From contig NZ_MLYR01000030.1 in the NCBI RefSeq assembly GCF_001866655.1, positions 1-64,000 on the forward strand: a stretch of DNA of 64,000 nucleotides. Direction: 5' to 3'. This DNA is from Bacillus sp. MUM 116. GTDB lineage: Bacteria > Bacillota > Bacilli > Bacillales > Cytobacillaceae. Shown piece by piece: positions 43,818-54,217 of the stretch; the first letter of the stretch is position 1, and each line of letters starts with the position of its first letter. A program made the position numbers and the translations under genes. Under the pieces are notes generated by a model. The model was not told the origin of the DNA. It made no database searches and saw nothing but the letters and a program-made list of their open reading frames with translations.

Positions 43818-45110
43818 ATGAGCCTAAACAATACATTAGAAGCAAAACAATCATGGAAAGATGTCGTTAAAAGCGTTAAAGCGCTTGATCCCCAAAAATT
43901 AGAAATTATTAAAGCGACCCTGCCGGTTGTAAAAGAACACGGAGAAGCGATTACAAAGCAATTTTATAAGCGAATGTTTAAACAACACCCTGAACTAAAA
44001 AATATATTTAACATGACACATCAGATCACCGGCCACCAGCCAAAAGCATTGGCCGATGCTGTTTATGGTGCCGCCGCAAATATAGAAGATTTTAGTCAAA
44101 TCATGCCAGTACTAGAGAGAATCGGTGAGAAGCATCGCAGCTTACAAATCAAGCCGGAGCACTATCCGATTGTCGGAGAAAACCTGTTGGGGGCCATTAA
44201 AGAAGTCCTTGGAGATGCCGCAACAGATGATATCATGAATGCATGGGCGGATGCCTATGGGGTCATTTCAGATGTGTTTATACGTATGGAAGACAAAATG
44301 TATAAAACAACCGAATCACTGCCTGGAGGCTGGGCAGGATTCCGTGATTTTGTAGTTGACCGAAAAGTAAAGGAAAGTGATGTCATTACATCCTTCTATT
44401 TAAAACCAAAAGATGGAAATCAAATCGCAAAATTTATTCCTGGTCAATACATTACAGTTAAAATGGATAAAATGAGTGGGGAACAATATACTCACCTCAG
44501 GCAATATAGTTTATCGGACAGACCTGGATTAGACTATTACCGAATTAGTGTAAAACGTGAGGATTCAAGGAAAGAAGGCATTCCGGATGGAGTGGTATCT
44601 ACCTACTTACACAATCATATCAACGAAGGTGATATAATCCCGATTTCAGCTCCTGCCGGGGATTTTTACTTAAATAAGGAGTCCAACCTTCCATTAGTTT
44701 TAATTAGTGGCGGGGTGGGATTAACGCCGATGATGTGTATGCTGAATACAACGGTTAATGAAAATCCGAATCGAACCGTTTATTATATTCATGCAGCGAT
44801 TAACAGCAATTTCCATGCCTTTAAAAACCATGTTCATGACCTTGCTGCTGAAAATAAAAATGTTAAATCTTTTGTTATTTATGAAAAACCAACAGAATCG
44901 GATAAGGAAATGAAGGACTACGATAAGGAAGGGTTTTATACACTGGAATGTCTGCAAAGTGTATTACCCTCTAATGAAGCGGATTTTTATTTTTGCGGAC
45001 CGTCTCCATTTATGAAAGTAGTGAATCAATCGTTAAAAAATTGGAATGTGCCTGAAGAACATATCCATTATGAGTTCTTTGGCTCCTTTGGAAACCTGGA
45101 CGAATTTTAA
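43818..45110 (+). CDS. hmp: Flavohemoglobin (nitric oxide dioxygenase), copy 2
   Basis: 430 residues from ATG 43818 (AAGGAGG at 43804-43810). It has the same globin-FAD-NAD order as copy 1: EKHRSLQIKPEHYPIVGE with proximal His, RQYSLSDRPG, and LISGGVGLTPMMCML. It differs by a ~25-residue N-terminal extension (MSLNNTLEAKQSWKDVVKSV). I saw no Fnr or NsrR box upstream, so the two copies may be induced differently. Confidence 0.94.
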   Translation: MSLNNTLEAKQSWKDVVKSVKALDPQKLEIIKATLPVVKEHGEAITKQFYKRMFKQHPELKNIFNMTHQITGHQPKALADAVYGAAANIEDFSQIMPVLERIGEKHRSLQIKPEHYPIVGENLLGAIKEVLGDAATDDIMNAWADAYGVISDVFIRMEDKMYKTTESLPGGWAGFRDFVVDRKVKESDVITSFYLKPKDGNQIAKFIPGQYITVKMDKMSGEQYTHLRQYSLSDRPGLDYYRISVKREDSRKEGIPDGVVSTYLHNHINEGDIIPISAPAGDFYLNKESNLPLVLISGGVGLTPMMCMLNTTVNENPNRTVYYIHAAINSNFHAFKNHVHDLAAENKNVKSFVIYEKPTESDKEMKDYDKEGFYTLECLQSVLPSNEADFYFCGPSPFMKVVNQSLKNWNVPEEHIHYEFFGSFGNLDEF

Positions 45111-45118
45111 AAAAACAA

Positions 45119-45156
45119 AAATGCAAGATGAACCATAATCATCTTGCATTTATACG
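45119..45156. terminator. Bidirectional terminator
   Basis: AAATGCAAGATGA, loop, TCATCTTGCATTT between hmp copy 2 and tatA. Confidence 0.85.
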
Positions 45157-45157
45157 T

Positions 45158-45367
45158 TTATTTTTTTAAATCGATTTGCTTAGCTTCTTTAATGTCCTCT
45201 TTAATTTCTTCTTTTATATCATCAGCAATACCCTCAGTTGCTTTTTTAAATTCACGAATCGATTTTCCAAAAGCACGTCCAATTTCCGGAAGTTTATTCG
45301 GCCCGAAAATGACTAAGGCAACAACTAAGATTAGAATTAATCCTGGTACTCCAATATTTGATAACAT
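45158..45367 (-). CDS. tatA: Sec-independent translocase subunit TatA
   Basis: 69 residues. A TM helix at ~6-20 ([19 protein letters not shown]), the [16 protein letters not shown] hinge and amphipathic helix, and an acidic Lys/Glu-rich tail are diagnostic of TatA/TatE. No tatC is adjacent. No Tat-signal protein is evident in the window, so its substrate lies elsewhere. Confidence 0.92.
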   Translation of the reverse strand: MLSNIGVPGLILILVVALVIFGPNKLPEIGRAFGKSIREFKKATEGIADDIKEEIKEDIKEAKQIDLKK

Positions 45368-45441
45368 GGTAACACCCCTAGCGTAGATGGTTATATCAAT
45401 CTACCTTCATTATAACGGTTTATCTTAGATTGTACAGTACA

Positions 45442-46026
45442 TTAGGAAAAGGTTGCATGAATCATGAATAAGACTAAAAACACAATGCCCAATTTTAAGT
45501 GCCACTGTTTATCCATCCGTTTATATCGTTTTAATCCTAAAAACATAAGGAGAAACAAAATAACGGTCGTTACTATTCCGGTAAGATGGGTAAAATCAAG
45601 TTTAAACCCTCTAATAATGGCTAAATATCCGTGCAGGAGGGCTATAGCGGAAGAAATTAAGGCAACCGGGACATGCCACTTTCGTACCCATTTGCCAACA
45701 AACTGCAGGATTGTTTTTAATTGAATATCTCCAAGGCTGATTCCCTTAATTTTTTTCCATTTTAATAATAAAAAGACAGGATAAATAGCTATTACTGCAA
45801 AAAAGCCAATTCGGGATATGGAGCCTAATTGTTTAAAATTTTCCTTATAATGCCGGGAATCTTGCAGCATTAAGGTCTGATACGAAAGGGCAACGTACAA
45901 TACGCCAAATAAAATTAAAATCACTGCTGCTATAAAAGTGAGTAAAACCATTCTTCGTTCTTTAGGATTCGCAATATATCGGGACAAAATCCCAGTTTCT
46001 TTTGACTGGCTAATGGGAAACACCAC
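45442..46026 (-). CDS. Polytopic membrane protein with paired His helices (possible b-type heme protein)
   Basis: 194 residues, about five TM helices. Histidines recur within predicted helices: KWHVPVALISSAIALLHGYL, DFTHLTG, and KQWHLKLGIVFLVLFMIHATF. The spacing recalls ferric-reductase-like or cytochrome b561-type bis-His heme sites. The start is a GTG pair close to GAGGTGG and remains uncertain. Function inferred from pattern only. Confidence 0.55.
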   Translation of the reverse strand: MVFPISQSKETGILSRYIANPKERRMVLLTFIAAVILILFGVLYVALSYQTLMLQDSRHYKENFKQLGSISRIGFFAVIAIYPVFLLLKWKKIKGISLGDIQLKTILQFVGKWVRKWHVPVALISSAIALLHGYLAIIRGFKLDFTHLTGIVTTVILFLLMFLGLKRYKRMDKQWHLKLGIVFLVLFMIHATFS

Positions 46027-46198
46027 CTCAAAAATTTGTACCCATTTATCTTAATGGAAAAATATTAATTATTTCTTAATTTACCCTTAATTATTAGAAA
46101 ATAATTAAATTTGTATTTTTTCCATCTTAGGTATTCCAATTTTCCTAGAAAAGTATAATATAAAGGTTGTAAAAAATGGATTATTTTGGAGGAGAGAT

Positions 46199-47119
46199 AT
46201 GGAGAGGTCCCTAAATGTAAATAACTTGGTCAAAAAATATGGAGCTAAAACAGCGCTAATGGATGTTTCTTTTTCAGTAAAGGAAGGAAGCTGTTTCGGT
46301 TTGCTTGGACCAAACGGTGCAGGTAAATCCACCACTATGAAAATTATTACCGGTATTATTGAAGCTGATTCAGGGGATGTGGATGTGTTTGGGCAGGATA
46401 TCCGGAAATCTGCTGATTCAATCCGCAGTCTTATTGGTTACGTTCCGCAGGAAATTACCCTATACGAAAAAATTTCGGCATATAATAATCTTGTTTTTTT
46501 CGGAGAAATGTACGGGGTGAGAGGGAAGCTATTAAAAGAAAGAATTGCCGAAGTGTTTGAACAGGTGGGACTTAGTGAACGGGGGAATGACGCTATTCAC
46601 ACGTATTCAGGAGGAATGAAACGCAGGATTAATATTGCTGCAGCGATGCTTCATAAACCGAAATTGATTATTCTTGATGAACCTACCGTTGGTATTGATC
46701 CACAATCACGCAATCATATTTTTGAAATTATTAAGACATTAAGAAATGAAGGGGTTACCATCATTTATTCCACGCATTATATGGAAGAGGTTGAGGCCCT
46801 TTGTGATGATATTGCCATCATTGATCATGGAAAGGTGATTGTCCAAGGGAATTTAGATGAATTGCTTCATTTATATGCAACAAAAGCGATTTATCTTGAG
46901 TTAGAAGATCAGCAAGTGCCGCCTGTAATCATAGGAGTCACAAAGGTCAGTGAACATAAGAAAGGGTGGCTGCTTGAAACGGATGAGGTATTATTTTCAA
47001 TGGAAAAAACCATTCAAACAGTAACGGAGATGGGGACCAAAGTAAAGGCATTAGAAATGATGAAACCCTCACTCGAAAGTGTTTTTCTTACTTTAACAGG
47101 AACTACCCTCAGGGATTAA
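46199..47119 (+). CDS. ABC transporter ATP-binding protein (NatA/YhaQ type)
   Basis: 306 residues with Walker A GPNGAGKST, signature YSGGMKRRINIAAAM and Walker B IILDEPTVGIDP, plus a ~80-residue C-terminal extension. GGAGGAG precedes the ATG. Partner of the ABC-2 permease directly downstream. Confidence 0.9.
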   Translation: MERSLNVNNLVKKYGAKTALMDVSFSVKEGSCFGLLGPNGAGKSTTMKIITGIIEADSGDVDVFGQDIRKSADSIRSLIGYVPQEITLYEKISAYNNLVFFGEMYGVRGKLLKERIAEVFEQVGLSERGNDAIHTYSGGMKRRINIAAAMLHKPKLIILDEPTVGIDPQSRNHIFEIIKTLRNEGVTIIYSTHYMEEVEALCDDIAIIDHGKVIVQGNLDELLHLYATKAIYLELEDQQVPPVIIGVTKVSEHKKGWLLETDEVLFSMEKTIQTVTEMGTKVKALEMMKPSLESVFLTLTGTTLRD

Positions 47120-47139
47120 TGGAAAAGGAGAATTGGTCG

Positions 47140-48285
47140 ATGATTAAAAGTATTATCCGTAAAGAAATCCAAGTAACCTTGAAGGAAAAAGGGACATTTT
47201 TTTGGTTGTTCTTGCTGCCAATCTTTTTTATCGTTATTTTTGCATCAATATTCGGAAACACTACAGATAAAATCACGGTTTCCTACTATGACCAAGACCA
47301 TTCACAAATGTCCAAAGTGTTCCTAAAGCAATTAAATCAAATTCCCGGTTTTGAATTAAAAAAGGATTCAACGAAAAGCTTAAATGAGCAAATTAAAGAA
47401 ATAAAAGATGGCAAGTCTACATCTCTTTTGGTGATCCCAAAAGGTTATGAAGAAAATCTAATGGCAAATAAGCCGGCAGATATCCAGCTATACCGCGATG
47501 CAACAGCGGATTCGGCCGTGGCACCAATAAAGGCTGTACTTGAAAATATGGCATCATCGTTTAGAGAAGCAAAACTCTCAAAAACTCTCCAAACATTAGG
47601 GCAAAATGCAGACCAGGCAAAGGAGACTTTAACCCCTCCCGTTAAATTAAAAGAAGTCAAAGAAAATGCTACCAAATTGAATATGATTACTCAGGTAGTT
47701 CCGGGATATACCGTGATGTTTGTCTTCTTTATTATGATCACGATGGTTAGGAATTTTATTAAAGACAAAGAGTCTGGTATGCTATCTCGTCTCAGGAGTA
47801 CTCCAATGAAATCCTATCACTATTTGATTGGCATGTGGGTACCGAATATTTTGGTCGTTTTAACACAATCCACTGTTTTATTAGTGTTTGGAAAAGTGGT
47901 GTATGACTTGAATATAGGAGACGTTCTTTCGATTATTTTGATTGTCATCAGTCTGGCGGTTTGTGCGACCGGTTTAGGGCTTTTGTTATCAGTATTTGTC
48001 CGTAGTGAAAACCAAGGAGTTGCTTTTGTGCAAATTATTACGATGGGTGGGGCGATCGCCGGAGGTTTGTGGTTTCCATATGATTTCCTGCCAAGATTTG
48101 CCCAGATTGTCGGGAAATTCACTCCACAGTATTGGGCACAGCAGGGGATGCAGAATGTCATGATCCGCGGGGCCCATTTGGAAGATATCTGGGTACCTGT
48201 CCTCATCCTTCTAGGATTTGGATTAATAGGTTTAGTGATTGCTAGTTTACGGTTTAAAAAATTCTTTACGTCTGCGATAAATTGA
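47140..48285 (+). CDS. ABC-2 type transporter permease
   Basis: About 381 residues from ATG 47140, where AAAAGGAG is 9 nt upstream; an ATG seven codons earlier abuts the ATPase stop. TM1 ~20-40, a ~160-residue extracytoplasmic domain, then five TM helices with NFIKDKESGMLSRLRSTPM between TM2 and TM3, as in ABC2_membrane_3 (DrrB/YhaP-like) exporters. Substrate unknown. Confidence 0.87.
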   Translation: MIKSIIRKEIQVTLKEKGTFFWLFLLPIFFIVIFASIFGNTTDKITVSYYDQDHSQMSKVFLKQLNQIPGFELKKDSTKSLNEQIKEIKDGKSTSLLVIPKGYEENLMANKPADIQLYRDATADSAVAPIKAVLENMASSFREAKLSKTLQTLGQNADQAKETLTPPVKLKEVKENATKLNMITQVVPGYTVMFVFFIMITMVRNFIKDKESGMLSRLRSTPMKSYHYLIGMWVPNILVVLTQSTVLLVFGKVVYDLNIGDVLSIILIVISLAVCATGLGLLLSVFVRSENQGVAFVQIITMGGAIAGGLWFPYDFLPRFAQIVGKFTPQYWAQQGMQNVMIRGAHLEDIWVPVLILLGFGLIGLVIASLRFKKFFTSAIN

Positions 48286-48312
48286 AATGAGTATTTTAAA
48301 AAGAGAGGCAAA

Positions 48313-48349
48313 AAAAACGCTTGGATTTGTCAAATCCAAGCGTTTTTAT
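48313..48349. terminator. Bidirectional terminator
   Basis: AAAAACGCTTGGATTTG, TC, AAATCCAAGCGTTTTT, nearly perfect, between the ABC operon and dltD. Confidence 0.92.
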
Positions 48350-48351
48350 CA

Positions 48352-49548
48352 TTAGTTCAACCGTACAAGTTTTTTATCATTCCCATTATAAAATTGTTTG
48401 ATAGCCCGATCAGTGTAAACCCAGCCCTTCCAACCAATATGAATTGTATCCTTCATGAAATATGGATCATATTCATGCCCGGAAAAATCAGCAACCTGAA
48501 ATCCTTCCGCCTCAATTTGCTTCTTAATTCTATGATAATAATCGGTCCGGCCCTTTTTTGGAAAACCGGTATAATCATAATAATGTCCGTTGACCGGTAC
48601 CGAGATGAATAACGGTTTGGCACCTGCTTGTTTTAATACATCAAGTACAAGCTGGAAGTCACCATATTCTTTCGACTTTCCATAGGAACCATGAATGTTT
48701 TTATTTTTTAAAGAAGGTAAGAAGCTTTTGATATTATTATACTGCGAATTCACAATATAAAAATGATTATTTGTTGCCCGTACTGCTCCATATTGCTCCG
48801 CTTCAAGCTCAAGCTGGTGCCATGTTTTATGTCGAAGAGTTGGACTGATATCCCGGCCCCGTTTCGTACCGCCTGCAAATGTGTAATATAAATCCTTCTT
48901 TTCTAGTAAACTTCTATAAGCAAGTGCAAATGGACGAACAAGAGTTGCTTCTTCCTTTGTCCATGGATTATTGGAAATTTCCGATTTATAAAGCGTAGAA
49001 AGCATTGGATCATCTTTTACAGATGAATAAGTCAATAAACGCTTGATAGCTTTTTTCTTTACTTCAGGATTGAGTGTATTATTAAAAGCAAAATCATATC
49101 CTTGCAGCGAAGAATAGTTCGGAACAAAATGCGATTCGTCGGCTCCATTAGGGTTAAACCATTGGGGAGATAAGACAAAAACGATTTTTTTTCCCTTTAG
49201 CTCTCCGAGATGTTCGGAAAAATTTAAAAAATGAATCAATGATTCTGAGCCTCCCCGCCCAACTAAAAAGGGGGTAAACCCATCATTGGCTACTTGAAAG
49301 TAATTGGAAGGGTGGAAGCGATCCAGCCTTGCAAGCTCTGATGAACCGTAAATTGGCAGATACTTGGGATCTTCAAGCATTATCCCTTGCACATATTTAC
49401 CTTGAAACATGAAGGGATTTAATTGTGTTGCCGCTTCGCTGATCCTGTTTTTTGGAATCAGACTTTCAATCCATTTATTTGGAATTATTACTAGCACAAT
49501 TAGAACAATAAAGGCTAGTATAAGCGGCATAAAAATGGGCTTTTTCAT
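48352..49548 (-). CDS. dltD: D-alanyl transfer protein DltD
   Basis: 398 residues with an N-terminal TM (~6-22). The extracytoplasmic SGNH-like domain has YGSSELARLD with the likely nucleophile Ser and ends with the Asp/His region KDTIHIGWKGWVY. It is the last step in moving D-alanine onto teichoic acids. Its start overlaps dltC by 4 nt. Confidence 0.93.
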   Translation of the reverse strand: MKKPIFMPLILAFIVLIVLVIIPNKWIESLIPKNRISEAATQLNPFMFQGKYVQGIMLEDPKYLPIYGSSELARLDRFHPSNYFQVANDGFTPFLVGRGGSESLIHFLNFSEHLGELKGKKIVFVLSPQWFNPNGADESHFVPNYSSLQGYDFAFNNTLNPEVKKKAIKRLLTYSSVKDDPMLSTLYKSEISNNPWTKEEATLVRPFALAYRSLLEKKDLYYTFAGGTKRGRDISPTLRHKTWHQLELEAEQYGAVRATNNHFYIVNSQYNNIKSFLPSLKNKNIHGSYGKSKEYGDFQLVLDVLKQAGAKPLFISVPVNGHYYDYTGFPKKGRTDYYHRIKKQIEAEGFQVADFSGHEYDPYFMKDTIHIGWKGWVYTDRAIKQFYNGNDKKLVRLN

Positions 49549-49781
49549 CTCATATCAGCCAATTGCATTGCAATGTTGTTTGGTGTATTCCAAGTATCAC
49601 GGTCAAATTCGGTAATTGGCACGGTAATATCGAAGCGCTCTTCGACTTGAACGAGTAATTCTACCGTTCCAAATGAATCAAGGAGAGCAGAATCAAATAA
49701 GTTAATATCCGGATTTTCCTTTACTGCATCATCCTGGCAAATTTCAGCTAATAACTCAATCACTTGTTCTCTAAATTCCAT
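49545..49781 (-). CDS. dltC: D-alanyl carrier protein DltC
   Basis: 78 residues from ATG 49781; the frame extends back 19 codons into dltB, but MEFREQVIELLAEICQDD is the family start. The phosphopantetheine attachment Ser36 lies in LLDSFGTVELL. It carries D-alanine from DltA to the membrane. Confidence 0.93.
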   Translation of the reverse strand: MEFREQVIELLAEICQDDAVKENPDINLFDSALLDSFGTVELLVQVEERFDITVPITEFDRDTWNTPNNIAMQLADMR

Positions 49782-49795
49782 CTTAATCAAACTCC

Positions 49796-50953
49796 TTAAT
49801 GAATATAATGTCCTGAGAAAATATAAAAACCAAAGCAAACTGCATGGAAGGTTAGCAGAATACTAAAAACCCGTGTAAAATTATTTTTCGGCCACCATTT
49901 ATGCTTTTTATTCCATTGTTCAAACATATTGTAGCCGACCATTAATAGTGCGTGATAAATTCCATATACAATATATTGTATCGCAAGTCCATGCCAAAAT
50001 CCCATAAGCAGGAATAGTAAAACATAGCCAAGGTTGGAAGTTATATTTCGATTTTTAATCCATTTCTTTTTCGTCATCCAAAAAACAAACCGCATATAAA
50101 CATAATCCCTAAACCAGAAGGAAAGACTCATATGCCAGCGATCCCAGAAATCCTTCATATTCCGGCTGATAAAAGGCAAGTTGAAGTTTTCCGGTGATTT
50201 AACACCCATAATATAGCTAACGCCGATTGCGAACGCGCTATATCCGGCAAAATCGAAAAATAAGTAGAAGCTATAACCATACATATAATAAAGCTGACTC
50301 TCGAAATGATTGGTTGCGATAAATCTCAAATTGGCGAGGAAAAAGTGATTAATCGAATAACCAATAATATATTTATATAAAAAACCTTGGAAGATTTTAT
50401 TAATGCCGTTATACAATAGCATCTTATATTCTTCGCCTGTTAATTCCTGTTTCAGGTCTTTATCAAACCGGCGGTAGCGGTCAATTGGACCGGAAGAAAT
50501 CGTCGGGAAAAACAGAATGAAATAAAGCAGTCGATGGAGCGGGATTGTTTGTTTAATTAACCCGTCCCTTGTTTCCATAATCATTTGTGTTGATTTAAAG
50601 GTTAAATAAGAAATTCCTAAAAAGGTTGCCCAATTAATCGGTGAAAAAAAAGGCAAGAACTTGGCTAGTATTAACGGCAAAATCGAAGCAATCACCGCGA
50701 AAGTAAAAACCAAGCCGCTGTTCGCCTTTTTTCGATAGGCAATATACCCTTTGATTAAAAGGACCTGCCAGATAGTGAAAACAATTAAAGCTATGAAACT
50801 AGGAAGCTTAGAAGAAAAAATAATGGCTAGGGCAACGGCAGAGACAATCATATTATAGGTTTGAAATCTCTTCCCTTGCAGCCCAAGAATGACCGTTGGT
50901 GCTAATAAAATAGCTAGGATGAAAAAGAATGTAAATGAACCATATGGTGTCAT
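49796..50953 (-). CDS. dltB: Membrane O-acyltransferase DltB (MBOAT)
   Basis: 385 residues with 10-11 TM helices. The MBOAT region has [20 protein letters not shown] and the catalytic His in [13 protein letters not shown]. It transfers D-alanyl groups across the membrane with DltC and DltX. A 4-nt overlap with dltA. Confidence 0.94.
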   Translation of the reverse strand: MTPYGSFTFFFILAILLAPTVILGLQGKRFQTYNMIVSAVALAIIFSSKLPSFIALIVFTIWQVLLIKGYIAYRKKANSGLVFTFAVIASILPLILAKFLPFFSPINWATFLGISYLTFKSTQMIMETRDGLIKQTIPLHRLLYFILFFPTISSGPIDRYRRFDKDLKQELTGEEYKMLLYNGINKIFQGFLYKYIIGYSINHFFLANLRFIATNHFESQLYYMYGYSFYLFFDFAGYSAFAIGVSYIMGVKSPENFNLPFISRNMKDFWDRWHMSLSFWFRDYVYMRFVFWMTKKKWIKNRNITSNLGYVLLFLLMGFWHGLAIQYIVYGIYHALLMVGYNMFEQWNKKHKWWPKNNFTRVFSILLTFHAVCFGFYIFSGHYIH

Positions 50954-52458
50954 AGCAATACCTTTTCACGAATTTGTTTTCGATCGACTTTTCCGTTTGG
51001 AGTGATCGGAAGTTCTTCATGATAGGAGAACTTCCTTGGAATCATATAGGCTGGAAGTACTTCCCCTAGTTCTTTTTTAATTGCACCGGTCAGTTGATAT
51101 TCTTTTTCAAAGTTGTGTCGTTCCGGAATAATCAGAACGGATAAGTAATCAATCTTATCGTTTTGATAGATAGGAACAACAACCGCAGTTTTTACATATT
51201 TAGATTTTGCAATATGATATTCGATTTCTTCAAGCTCCATTCGATAGCCATGCAATTTGATTTGGAAATCCATTCGACCTTTATAAAAAAGCTGTCCCTG
51301 TATCATATATCCAGCATCACCTGTACGGTAAGCCTGCTGGCCATTATAAGTGAAAAAGGCCTTTTCTGTTTGTTCCTTAAGTCCTAAGTAACCTTTGCTG
51401 ACACTTGGTCCCACAATAATGATTTCGCCTTTTTCACCTTCTGAAACCGGCTGTCCATTTTCATCCAGTAAAAGAATTTGCGAATCACCCTTTGCTTTTC
51501 CTACTGGAAGGGTTTGATATTCCTTTAAAATTGCATCAGTCACCTCAACAGAAGTTACCGCAACCGTTGCTTCTGTCGGGCCATACGTATTAAAAATTTT
51601 CGCATTCGGAAACCGATCCTTCAACTGCTCACAGACGGAAACAGGCAGAATTTCACCACAGAAAAGAAATACCGATAATTCTGGAAGCAGTTCTTGATTA
51701 AAGGAAGGATCCATTAAACACATCTGAGCAAATGAAGGTGTTGACGTCCACACATTGGTGTTCGATCTTTTTAATTCTTCAAATAATATTTTCGGTCTTG
51801 CAATCATTTCCTTTGTAATTGCCCAAATTGTCCCTCCGCTTGCTAATGCAGGGTAAAGGTCCATTACGGAAAGATCAAATGAAAACGGTGCTTGATTTAA
51901 AAAGCGTAGCCCGCCATTGATAGGGAAGTCCACTTCCATCCAATCTACAAAGCTTTGCAGGTTATCAGCGGAAATTTGTACACCTTTCGGATTTCCCGTA
52001 CTTCCAGACGTATAAATAATATAAAAAGTTTCATCTTCGTTTACCCAAGAGTCCAAAGTAACTGGCAAAAAAGAATCATTTCTGATTTCACTTAAGTTTA
52101 CAACCTGAACGGATGGATCTCCAATCAATAGAGGCTCATTCGATACATTGATCACGAGTTTTGTTTTTGAACTCTCGATTATTTTTCCGACCCTATCCAT
52201 CGGAATGGAAGTATCCACCGGAATATATGGATGGCCAGCCGTTACACTCCCTAAAAAAGCAACGAGCATTTCTGGTTCCATGTGCCCATAAATTAAAATT
52301 GGCGATAACGGCTTAAGTGCCAATTTTAATATATAAGAGGCAGTTTGCTCCGCTTTTCTCCAAAGTTCACCATAGCTGATTTCTTGATTTTGTGAGACAA
52401 AAGCAAGTGCAGTAGGCTCTGTTTCTGCAAATTGTTTGATAGTTGATAATAATTTCAT
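50950..52458 (-). CDS. dltA: D-alanine-[D-alanyl-carrier protein] ligase DltA
   Basis: 502 residues of the adenylate-forming family. Core motifs are [15 protein letters not shown] (P-loop), [22 protein letters not shown] and the C-terminal Lys in [11 protein letters not shown]. It charges DltC with D-alanine. GGGGGTAA precedes the ATG. It lies just after dltX. Confidence 0.95.
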   Translation of the reverse strand: MKLLSTIKQFAETEPTALAFVSQNQEISYGELWRKAEQTASYILKLALKPLSPILIYGHMEPEMLVAFLGSVTAGHPYIPVDTSIPMDRVGKIIESSKTKLVINVSNEPLLIGDPSVQVVNLSEIRNDSFLPVTLDSWVNEDETFYIIYTSGSTGNPKGVQISADNLQSFVDWMEVDFPINGGLRFLNQAPFSFDLSVMDLYPALASGGTIWAITKEMIARPKILFEELKRSNTNVWTSTPSFAQMCLMDPSFNQELLPELSVFLFCGEILPVSVCEQLKDRFPNAKIFNTYGPTEATVAVTSVEVTDAILKEYQTLPVGKAKGDSQILLLDENGQPVSEGEKGEIIIVGPSVSKGYLGLKEQTEKAFFTYNGQQAYRTGDAGYMIQGQLFYKGRMDFQIKLHGYRMELEEIEYHIAKSKYVKTAVVVPIYQNDKIDYLSVLIIPERHNFEKEYQLTGAIKKELGEVLPAYMIPRKFSYHEELPITPNGKVDRKQIREKVLL

Positions 52459-52473
52459 AGAGTTACCCCCGCA

Positions 52474-52623
52474 TTAAAAGTCATTGTAAATATACGATCC
52501 GGCACTTGAATCATTGAATCCGTACATGAAAAACAGTAAAAGAAGGATGATCAGGTAATAAATAAAGTTGCTGACCCACCGTACCTTTCCACGATAAAAA
52601 AAATCTTTTAATTTATCAATCAT
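52474..52623 (-). CDS. dltX: DltX, small membrane peptide of the dlt operon
   Basis: 49 residues. The N-terminus MIDKLKDFFYRGKVRWVSNF is followed by one TM helix and ends in SYIYNDF, the conserved C-terminal F-x-Y-x-x-F-like tail that takes part in D-alanyl transfer. The ribosome binding site is GGGGT. Position just before dltA confirms it. Confidence 0.9.
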   Translation of the reverse strand: MIDKLKDFFYRGKVRWVSNFIYYLIILLLLFFMYGFNDSSAGSYIYNDF

Positions 52624-52942
52624 ACTATTTACCCCGCGTTTGTATTTGTCAATAATGTGAACGGCTTAGATCTGAAATGAATTTTTTTAAAAAAAATAAA
52701 GCGTTTTGTTTAAGAATGTTTTTGTAAATATTGGCCCTATTTCGTCGATAGGTTCTGATTTGATTGACGTTTTAATCATAATCCCCATCGTATTTTCTTG
52801 CATTAAAATTAAATGAGAGCACTATTAATTTTTTATTATGCATCTATAAAAACATTGAAATAGCCGGCGCAATTTCGCACCGGCTAATTTATTTTAATTC
52901 TTTAGTACTTTTTTTGCAACCCATACTTTTCCAATAAGTTTC
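52624..52942. other. dlt leader region and M42-gene terminator
   Basis: I found no gene here. A stem TAGCCGG...CCGGCTA (52861-52886) is the probable terminator of the M42 gene on the minus strand. The dlt promoter must lie to the left of it, but no -35/-10 pair, nor a clear SigX-type site, could be chosen confidently. Confidence 0.5.
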
Positions 52943-53992
52943 CTATTGAACCAATTTTGATTGTACATAGTGGTATAAGAGCTTTGCCGTTGCTTCAATC
53001 GATGATTGATGGGTCCGTTCAAATGCATGGGACGAATCGATCCCGGGACCGACTAAACCATGGACAATGTCATGCCCGGCACGAATCGCTGCTGAGGCAT
53101 CGGATCCATAGTATGGGTATATATCAAGCCTGTAGGAAATTTTATTTTCTTCAGCAAGGCGGACTAAATTTTTTCTCAGTTCATAATGATAAGGACCACT
53201 GGCATCCTTCACACAAATAGATACGGTGTATTCATCGGTAGATTGGCCATCACCCATTGCCCCCATATCAACGGCTAAATATTCCACGGTTTCCGGTGTG
53301 ATATTAGAATTGCCGCCATAGCCGATTTCTTCGTTATTGGAAATAAGGAAATGGGTCGTGTATGGCAAGCTGATATTTTCGTTTTTTATTTGCTTAATTA
53401 ATTGCAGGAGAATTCCGACACTTGCCTTATCATCTAAATGCCTCGATTTAATAAAACCGCTTGGAGTGATTTCGACTCGTGGGTCAAAGGAAACAAAATC
53501 CCCGACTTCGATTCCAAGGGCACGAATATCTTCTGCATTATGTACTTTTTCATCAATACGAACTTCCATGTTCTCCTGATTGCGCTCAAGCTTACCTGCA
53601 TCCTTATAAACATGCACCGATGTTTGATGCATCAAGATGGTACCGGTGTATTTTTTTCCGTTGCTCGTTTCAATCTGACAGTATTCGCCTTCGATGGAAT
53701 TGTACTTGAATCCGCCAATTAGGTCGATTCGCAGTCTGCCGTTTGCTTTAATTTCTTTCACCATTGCTCCAAGCGTATCGACATGAGCCGTTAACATTCG
53801 GTGACGGTTTGCATCTTTCCCCGGAATGGTCGCAATCAATCCGCCTTTACGATTTCTTTTTGTTTCCACCTTTAACTCAGAGAGGAAATGTTCGACAAAT
53901 GTAATAACATCATGGGTATTTCCAGACGGACTTGGAATCGAAACAAGTTCAGTAATTAATTTCATTGTTTCTTCTGTATTTGCATATGACAA
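52943..53992 (-). CDS. M42 family metallopeptidase (YsdC/FrvX-like aminopeptidase)
   Basis: 349 residues. Metal-binding residues of the M42/M20-like dinuclear site are visible: the His/Asp of LTAHVDTLGAM, HLDDKASVG, SNNEEIGYGGNSN (the catalytic Glu pair) and the late His in SSHAFERTHQ. Family members form large dodecameric cytosolic aminopeptidases. The start codon follows a GGAG motif. Confidence 0.88.
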   Translation of the reverse strand: MSYANTEETMKLITELVSIPSPSGNTHDVITFVEHFLSELKVETKRNRKGGLIATIPGKDANRHRMLTAHVDTLGAMVKEIKANGRLRIDLIGGFKYNSIEGEYCQIETSNGKKYTGTILMHQTSVHVYKDAGKLERNQENMEVRIDEKVHNAEDIRALGIEVGDFVSFDPRVEITPSGFIKSRHLDDKASVGILLQLIKQIKNENISLPYTTHFLISNNEEIGYGGNSNITPETVEYLAVDMGAMGDGQSTDEYTVSICVKDASGPYHYELRKNLVRLAEENKISYRLDIYPYYGSDASAAIRAGHDIVHGLVGPGIDSSHAFERTHQSSIEATAKLLYHYVQSKLVQ

Positions 53993-54217
53993 GGCGATTC
54001 TCCTTTCAAAATCATTCTTTTTTATTATACAACTAATTAATTTTGAGATAACAAAAATCGTATTTCCGGCAACTTTTTTTAGCTTCCTGCATAGGTTAAC
54101 AGTAATGAATTTTTGTTTTTTAGGATAAAACAGAGAAAAATTGGGTATAACTGGAACAATTTTTAAAGTAAGGGGAAATTTAAAATTAGCGATTTACAAA
54201 CTGGCGGAGGGAGAAAA

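Noticed and set aside
47820-48311. 163-codon minus-strand frame opposite the ABC-2 permease
   Set aside because: Shadow of the permease; no ribosome binding site and Thr/Pro/Lys-rich nonsense.
53438-53722. Plus-strand frames opposite the M42 peptidase
   Set aside because: Shadows of a clear metallopeptidase; no start signals.
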